DNA of 64,000 nt from JAIXWP01 sp041391745. GTDB lineage: Bacteria > Bacteroidota > Bacteroidia > Flavobacteriales_D > Sanyastnellaceae. Positions 59,811 to 64,000 of the stretch are shown here, in pieces. The stretch spans positions 186,001 through 250,000 of the forward strand of contig JAWKNK010000001.1 in assembly GCA_041391745.1 (NCBI GenBank), written 5' to 3'. The notes below the pieces were generated by a model. It searched no databases. It was not told the DNA's origin and saw only the letters and a list, made by a program, of their open reading frames with translations. Each line of letters begins with the position of its first letter. Position 1 is the stretch's first letter. A program made the position numbers and the translations under genes.

Positions 59811-59818
59811 TATCTTCG
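59811..59818 (+). promoter_or_regulatory. Promoter -7 element of the ECF sigma gene
   Basis: TATCTTCG followed by C, 16 bases before the GTG at 59835. Confidence 0.45.
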
Positions 59819-59834
59819 CCCGAAGTTACGAATT

Positions 59835-60389
59835 GTGCAAGTATCCGAATCAACTGAAAATAGAATGGTCGAATTGCTCCAAGTTGGAGATTCTGGTTCG
59901 TTTACCAAACTATACGATGCTTACGCAGGGGCTTTATTCAATATCATTTCCAAAATTACTTTAGACAACCAGCTTTCAGAAGATGTCTTACAAGAGGCAT
60001 TTGTAAAAATCTGGGAAAAGAGATCGACATATTCTTCCGAAAAAGGAAGAATCTTTACGTGGATGCTCAATATTGCTAGGAATACAGCAATTGATGCTAT
60101 AAGAAATAAGCACGTAAAAGTGTCTTCAAAAATCCAAAACATTGAGGACAACGTACATAAGGTGAATGAAGGAAATAAATCAACCATCTCAACGGATACA
60201 ATTGGAGTGAATGATATGGTGTCACAATTGAATGAAGATCAACAAAAGATAATTCAGCTCGCTTATTTTCAAGGATACACCCAGGAAGAAGTGGCTGAAA
60301 AATTGAATATACCCATTGGGACAGTAAAGACCAGAACTAGAGCCGCGCTACAATTATTAAGGAAAACATTTAATAAGGGAATAGAGTGA
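59835..60389 (+). CDS. ECF-type sigma-70 factor, SigK-like
   Basis: 184 residues from a GTG start. Region 2: FTKLYDAYAGALFNIISKI, AFVKIWEKRSTYSSEKGRIFTWMLNIARNTAIDAIR; region 4: LNEDQQKIIQLAYFQGYTQEEVAEKLNIPIGTVKTRTRAALQLLRK. Only these two domains are present, as in all ECF factors. The gene overlaps by four bases with the downstream RskA-type anti-sigma gene, a classic sigma/anti-sigma pair. The likely regulon is discussed with the fasciclin gene. Confidence 0.93.
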   Translation: MQVSESTENRMVELLQVGDSGSFTKLYDAYAGALFNIISKITLDNQLSEDVLQEAFVKIWEKRSTYSSEKGRIFTWMLNIARNTAIDAIRNKHVKVSSKIQNIEDNVHKVNEGNKSTISTDTIGVNDMVSQLNEDQQKIIQLAYFQGYTQEEVAEKLNIPIGTVKTRTRAALQLLRKTFNKGIE

Positions 60390-61174
60390 AAGTAGATCAA
60401 ATCATAGAATCAGGTATTTTAGAGACCTATGCTTTGGGCCTATGCTCTGCCATGGAGCAACGTGAAGTGGAATCAATGCTTGCTAGCAGTCCAGAACTGA
60501 GAGCGGAGTTGGCAATTATTGAAGCAGGATTAGAAAATTGGGCAATGGAGAATGCTGTTGCACCACCACCTCAAGTAAAAGAAAATTTGCTTCAGACATT
60601 AAATTTTGAAGCTAGTGAAACATCAGCTACAAAAGTTATAAATCTTAGACCGTATAAAGTATTAGTTGCAGCCTCTGTGACAGCGCTGGTAGGTTCGTTA
60701 ATTTTCAATGGAGTTATTTGGAATAAACTTCAAAATGCACAGTCTACCATTGCCGAGTTGAACGACAGAAATAGTGTGATGGCAGAAGATTTGGGAGTCT
60801 CAAGAACAAATTATTCTACAGCTAAAGAAGAGCTCGCATTTATTACAAATGCGGATGTAAAAGTTGTTGAATTATTGAGCGCAAATAATCAAGGAAGCGA
60901 AAGAGCTACGATTTATTGGAATAGGAAGAGCGATGAAGTTGTGCTAGCGATTAATTCATTACCAAAACCACCAGAAAAGAAACAATACCAGTTGTGGGCA
61001 ATTGTTGACGGCGTTCCTGTTGATGCTGGTGTATTTGATATTCCTGAAGAAAGTATCTCATTGCAAAAAATGAAGAGTTTTAAAAATGCTCAAGCATTTG
61101 CAGTCACTATAGAGAATGTTGGTGGAAGTCCAACTCCAAGTCTTGAAACACTTACCATCATTGGGAATGTTTAG
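60386..61174 (+). CDS. RskA-type membrane anti-sigma factor
   Basis: 262 residues. Cytoplasmic N-terminal domain (ESGILETYALGLCSAMEQREVESMLASSPELRAELA, about residues 1-80) expected to hold the ECF sigma factor, a single membrane segment (VLVAASVTALVGSLIFNGVIW, about 87-108), a coiled-coil-like stretch (NAQSTIAELNDRNSVMAEDLG) and a periplasmic RskA domain (EVVLAINSLPKPPEKKQYQLWAIVDGVPVDAGVFD). In family members the periplasmic domain is cut by regulated proteolysis to release the sigma factor. Start overlaps the sigma gene stop (ATGA type). Confidence 0.92.
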   Translation: MKVDQIIESGILETYALGLCSAMEQREVESMLASSPELRAELAIIEAGLENWAMENAVAPPPQVKENLLQTLNFEASETSATKVINLRPYKVLVAASVTALVGSLIFNGVIWNKLQNAQSTIAELNDRNSVMAEDLGVSRTNYSTAKEELAFITNADVKVVELLSANNQGSERATIYWNRKSDEVVLAINSLPKPPEKKQYQLWAIVDGVPVDAGVFDIPEESISLQKMKSFKNAQAFAVTIENVGGSPTPSLETLTIIGNV

Positions 61175-61236
61175 CGCTTACTCAATTTTCGGATAAAGAA
61201 GTTTTTTTTTTATTAGTTCAAAATCCAAATGTCCTC

Positions 61237-61244
61237 TAATTTCG
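61237..61244 (+). promoter_or_regulatory. Promoter -7 element of the intergenic small-RNA candidate
   Basis: TAATTTCG, three bases before an ATG at 61248, in the 300-base gap between the anti-sigma and fasciclin genes. Confidence 0.4.
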
Positions 61245-61247
61245 TAT

Positions 61248-61412
61248 ATGAAATGGAAGGGCATCATTTACCCTCTGTTTTATTTAGAGTTTTGTACAAT
61301 AAAACCTCTATTTATTTCTCTCCAACTTGGGCAAACGAGCCCATTCGAAATGAATAGTAGTATCTCGTAGTATAGTGTGGAAGGGAGTCACAATGTGGCT
61401 CCCTTTATTTTT
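61248..61412 (+). ncRNA. Structured small-RNA candidate (or leaderless 40-residue ORF)
   Basis: The 306-base gap between the anti-sigma and fasciclin genes holds a promoter element, then three hairpins in series: AGGG/CCCT near 61258, AGAGTTTT/AAAAcCTCT near 61286-61312, GGGC/GCCC at 61330-61343, then a strong terminator at 61381-61405. An ATG at 61248 opens a 40-codon frame (MKWKGIIYPLFYLEFCTIK...) to a TAG at 61368-61370. Either a small regulatory RNA, a tiny peptide gene, or only the 3' untranslated end of the anti-sigma transcript. Confidence 0.35.
61381..61412 (+). terminator. Rho-independent terminator
   Basis: AAGGGAGTCAC, loop AAT, GTGGCTCCCTT (one T-G wobble), then a T-rich tail. 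Ends transcripts from the anti-sigma operon or from the small-RNA candidate, before the fasciclin gene. Confidence 0.88.
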
Positions 61413-61480
61413 TTCAAAAAATAAAATCCATACCACAATTGGTTTCGTAAATCTGAAAGAACCAATTAAAAAATAAAGTC

Positions 61481-62035
61481 ATGAAAAAAGGAATCAAATT
61501 GTTAGGACTACTATTAATGAGTTATTCATTTTCATTCGCACAGTCAAGTGATGTTGTGCAAGTAGGTGGGGAGCCCATGTATCCGAAAAAGAACATTATC
61601 GAGAATGCTGTCAACTCAGCTGATCACACCACACTTGTAGCTGCGGTACAGGCAGCCGGTTTGGTTGAAACACTTCAAGGTGATGGGCCTTTCACAGTAT
61701 TCGCACCTGTAAATGATGCATTCGAAAACTTGCCTGCCGGCACGGTTGAAACGTTATTAAAACCTGAAAACAAAGCGACATTAACAGCAGTTTTGACGTA
61801 TCACGTTTTAGCAGGAAAATACGATTTCAATGCACTCAGTGCCGAAATTAAAAAAGGAAAAGGTAAGGCACAACTTACTACTGTAAATGGAGCAAAACTC
61901 ACCTTCACAATGAACGGAAGCCATAATATCGTTGTAACTGACGAAAATGGAAATGCGGCTAATATCTCAGTTTATGACGTTTACCAAAGTAATGGTGTAA
62001 TTCATGTGATTGATAAAGTAGTGCTACCTAAGTAA
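61481..62035 (+). CDS. Secreted fasciclin-domain protein
   Basis: 184 residues. Signal peptide LLGLLLMSYSFSFAQ, then one FAS1 domain with both conserved regions: H1 (GPFTVFAPVNDAFENLPAGTV) and H2 (NGVIHVIDKVVLP), plus the central YHVLAGKYD. FAS1 proteins act in adhesion or bind small ligands. It follows the sigma/anti-sigma pair, as the SigK-dependent fasciclin proteins MPT70/MPT83 do in mycobacteria; regulation by the adjacent sigma factor is therefore plausible but inferred. Ends at a strong bidirectional terminator. Confidence 0.94.
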   Translation: MKKGIKLLGLLLMSYSFSFAQSSDVVQVGGEPMYPKKNIIENAVNSADHTTLVAAVQAAGLVETLQGDGPFTVFAPVNDAFENLPAGTVETLLKPENKATLTAVLTYHVLAGKYDFNALSAEIKKGKGKAQLTTVNGAKLTFTMNGSHNIVVTDENGNAANISVYDVYQSNGVIHVIDKVVLPK

Positions 62036-62060
62036 GCACTACGGCTTAACCTAAACAAAA

Positions 62061-62084
62061 ATCCCGACTCAATTGAGTCGGGAT
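62061..62084. terminator. Bidirectional terminator between convergent genes
   Basis: Perfect 24-base palindrome ATCCCGACTCAATTGAGTCGGGAT flanked by A run on the left and T run on the right; serves the fasciclin gene and the minus-strand T9SS gene. Confidence 0.95.
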
Positions 62085-62093
62085 TTTTTTTGT

Positions 62094-64000
62094 TTATTCT
62101 TTTATAAATGGTTTTATCAAATCGACTTGACCATCTTCTGATGTGATTCGGACAAAATACAAACCGCTAGTCCATGTACTTGGTAGTTCCATTATTAATG
62201 CAGAACTAGACTCTGGAAGTAAGAAGACTTCCAACTTTCTTCCCATCGCATCAATAATTTCAACTCTTGATGAAGAATTGATAGATTTATTCATGCTAAT
62301 GTTAAGCACATTACTTGCAGGGTTTGGATAAAGATCAAAATTCAAATTTGAATATTCTTCTCCACTATTATTTGCAATTAGTCCATTCGGTTGAGGAGCG
62401 ATTTCTACACAAACTGCTGGCCCAAACTCTATAGGAAGTCCACTTGCTACAATTGGACGAACGCGAACATCAAAAGTTCCTCCATAAGCGAAACCATTAT
62501 TAATTGAAACTTGTAAGAAGCGACTCGTTCCCATTACTGATGTGTATACGGGAATTCCTGGCACATCTGTTCTCACCACTTCCCATTCATAACCTTGTGT
62601 ACCACAAACTCTCGGGTTACACATAATATATTGGTTTAGTCCCTTAACATTTGGACATGCATCAGATGACCTAACTTGAACTGACGGTGGATTTCCAATA
62701 TGAATATTACAAGAATTCGTAGAATTTACTTCAATATTTTCAACATCACCTGCGCCATTCGTGACATGGAAAACAGGATTAATTTGAAGAGAATAATCTG
62801 CATTGTACGTTAAACCTGAAACCCATTCTAATATAATTTTTGTAGTTGTGGCATTGTAATAAGTTAAAGGTTCACCACCCGAAATAGGTGTAAATATGAA
62901 ATTGTAGCTAGCAGTGCTTGCGAATTGTGCTTTAATAATTGTACAAAGTGATAAGTTAGATGTATTAAAATCACAAGCAGACTCCCTAAAGTGCGAGACG
63001 CAAATATTGAATTGACCTGTTCCTTGTGCAGAGTTGTAGTTTCTTACTCCAATGAAATATTCTTGACCAGGGTTTAAATTACCAAAATTCAAAATTTCAG
63101 TCCCCACAATATTCTGAATATTCTCTTGATCAATCAGGTTGCCAAGTTCATCTTGAAGTTCAACCAATATATTACATGAACCAGAATTAACCACAATGCG
63201 CGCTCCAGATGTTGCTGCTGTAAAACTGTACCATAAGTCTTCACCAGTGATACACAAAGTCTGAGCCTCCACAGATGGAGTAGCTTCGGTTAAGTCGCCA
63301 TCTATGGTGAAGCATCCATATACAGGAACAGAGGTTAATTGTTGAGCATTTAAAATATTGTCGTTTGCAGGAGCAGTGCCAGAGCACCCTTCATCAACAA
63401 CAGTATTACAGTTATTGTCCACGTTATCGTTACAGATTTCAATTGCTCCAGGATAACTTGTCGATTCTAAATCATCACAATCTGTGCTGTTCGTTACATA
63501 TCCCACTAATGGTGTGCAACTTTCTGCACTAACAGCAGCGTTTCCAAAGCCATCGCCATCAAGATCTTGATAATATGTTATTGCATATGTGCAACTTCCA
63601 TCATTTGAATTCGCATTCGAGTCGAAGTTACAAGCTGTATTATCTGTACACCCCAAGAATATGCAACTGCCATTGTCATTGTTAGCAGAAGCATTGTAGT
63701 TATCTGCTGTAGGATCAGTACATCCAGAAATGATACAACTTCCATCATCCAAAGTTGCGGTTACATCATAGTTATCCGCAAGAGGGTTTGTACATCCTGA
63801 AATAATACAACTACCATCATCTTGGTTGGCACCTGGATCATAGTTGTCAGCGGCTGGATTAGTACATCCAGAGAAAATACAGCTACCATTGTCGTTATTT
63901 GCTAAAGCATTGTAGTTGTCAGCTGCTGGATCAGTACATCCAGAAATGATACAACTGCCATCGTCTAATGTCGCATTTGAGTTGTAGTTGTCTGCAGTTG
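62094..64000 (-). CDS. Large T9SS type A surface protein with 24-residue Cys repeats and MopE-like motif, N-terminus beyond window
   Basis: At least 635 residues; the frame stays open to the window edge, so the start lies outside. From the N-terminal side: tandem 24-residue repeats of the form GCTDPAADNYNALANNDNGSCIFS, two Cys each; a MopE-like putative metal-binding segment (DLDGDGFGN...TDCDDLESTSYPGAIEICNDNVDNNC); a region resembling pre-peptidase/adhesion modules (TGEDLWYSFTAATSGARIVVNSGSCNILVELQDELG); and a C-terminal sorting domain (LNFDLYPNPASNVLNISM to QVDLIKPFIKE). Such proteins are common on marine Bacteroidota; Ca or other metal binding by the repeats is likely but unproven. Confidence 0.85.
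   Translation of the reverse strand, partial: TADNYNSNATLDDGSCIISGCTDPAADNYNALANNDNGSCIFSGCTNPAADNYDPGANQDDGSCIISGCTNPLADNYDVTATLDDGSCIISGCTDPTADNYNASANNDNGSCIFLGCTDNTACNFDSNANSNDGSCTYAITYYQDLDGDGFGNAAVSAESCTPLVGYVTNSTDCDDLESTSYPGAIEICNDNVDNNCNTVVDEGCSGTAPANDNILNAQQLTSVPVYGCFTIDGDLTEATPSVEAQTLCITGEDLWYSFTAATSGARIVVNSGSCNILVELQDELGNLIDQENIQNIVGTEILNFGNLNPGQEYFIGVRNYNSAQGTGQFNICVSHFRESACDFNTSNLSLCTIIKAQFASTASYNFIFTPISGGEPLTYYNATTTKIILEWVSGLTYNADYSLQINPVFHVTNGAGDVENIEVNSTNSCNIHIGNPPSVQVRSSDACPNVKGLNQYIMCNPRVCGTQGYEWEVVRTDVPGIPVYTSVMGTSRFLQVSINNGFAYGGTFDVRVRPIVASGLPIEFGPAVCVEIAPQPNGLIANNSGEEYSNLNFDLYPNPASNVLNISMNKSINSSSRVEIIDAMGRKLEVFLLPESSSALIMELPSTWTSGLYFVRITSEDGQVDLIKPFIKE
63582..64000 (-). 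repeat. 72-bp coding tandem repeats
   Basis: The conserved Gly-Cys codon pair recurs with exact 72-base spacing (ends at 63653, 63725, 63797, 63869 and 63941). Units alternate between a DDGSCIIS and a DNGSCIFS ending. The array runs past the window edge. Confidence 0.85.

Noticed and set aside
1..64000. tRNA, rRNA, CRISPR arrays, replication origin
   Set aside because: Looked for in the intergenic regions; no cloverleaf, rRNA-like sequence, spaced direct repeat array or DnaA-box cluster was recognised.

Overview
The window is chromosomal DNA from a low-GC member of the Bacteroidota, most likely a marine Flavobacteriales-type bacterium. The evidence is: several proteins with type IX secretion (T9SS) C-terminal sorting domains, a gliding component (GldG), a T9SS plug protein, a primary sigma factor of the short Bacteroidota type, ribosomal protein S1 of Bacteroidota length, absence of obvious Shine-Dalgarno sequences, and many promoters with the Bacteroidota -7 element TAnnTTTG (often TAnnTTCG here). 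No rRNA, tRNA, CRISPR array or integrase was seen.

Layout. 1-1.9 kb: tryptophan 2,3-dioxygenase and an aldehyde dehydrogenase (minus strand, coupled). 2-6.3 kb: uvrA and a bestrophin gene converge on a small four-helix-bundle (S23/IVP) gene that is bounded on both sides by inverted arrays of a degenerate 7-bp repeat; this looks like a compact, possibly mobile unit. 6.3-13.5 kb: core genes rpsA, rpoD, pnp, rpsO plus an acyltransferase. 13.6-16 kb: secreted CotH-type protein. 16-19.6 kb: sulfur-related group (persulfide-dioxygenase-like MBL/rhodanese protein, TauE-type exporter, MoaD, MoaE) with a pirin. 19.6-31.1 kb: TamL-type outer-membrane assembly lipoprotein, SpoU rRNA methyltransferase, then a long minus-strand run parA-parB-DUF5683-dapB-lepB-wbqC-gldG-DUF4340. 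31.4-40.1 kb: beta-helix lipoprotein and a giant PKD/T9SS type B protein. 40.2-43.5 kb: phhB, leucine-type dehydrogenase, nusB, miaA. 43.5-48.7 kb: NYN-domain gene, TonB-dependent receptor, DegT aminotransferase and sugar transferase. 48.8-55.1 kb: three repeat-rich T9SS type A proteins. 55.2-59.8 kb: small CarboxypepD_reg protein, T9SS plug protein, degenerate ApbE-like lipoprotein, tsaD, one orphan gene. 59.8-62 kb: ECF sigma factor, RskA-type anti-sigma factor, structured small-RNA candidate and fasciclin protein. 62.1-64 kb: T9SS protein with 72-bp tandem repeats, cut by the window end.

Data quality matters here. At least 30 frame breaks were found by reading conserved protein sequence across frames, mostly one base lost or gained in short homopolymers. 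They hit essential genes (pnp, tsaD, lepB, nusB) as well as surface proteins, so they are most simply sequencing or assembly errors and not true pseudogenes. Coordinates below give the whole gene across such breaks.

The most interesting signals are the heptamer-flanked S23 unit, a recurrent promoter element placed so close to start codons that several mRNAs should be leaderless, inverted repeats (operator candidates) inside the parA and leucine dehydrogenase promoters, a two-choice pairing in the rpsA leader, and a promoter-hairpins-terminator unit between the anti-sigma factor and the fasciclin gene.
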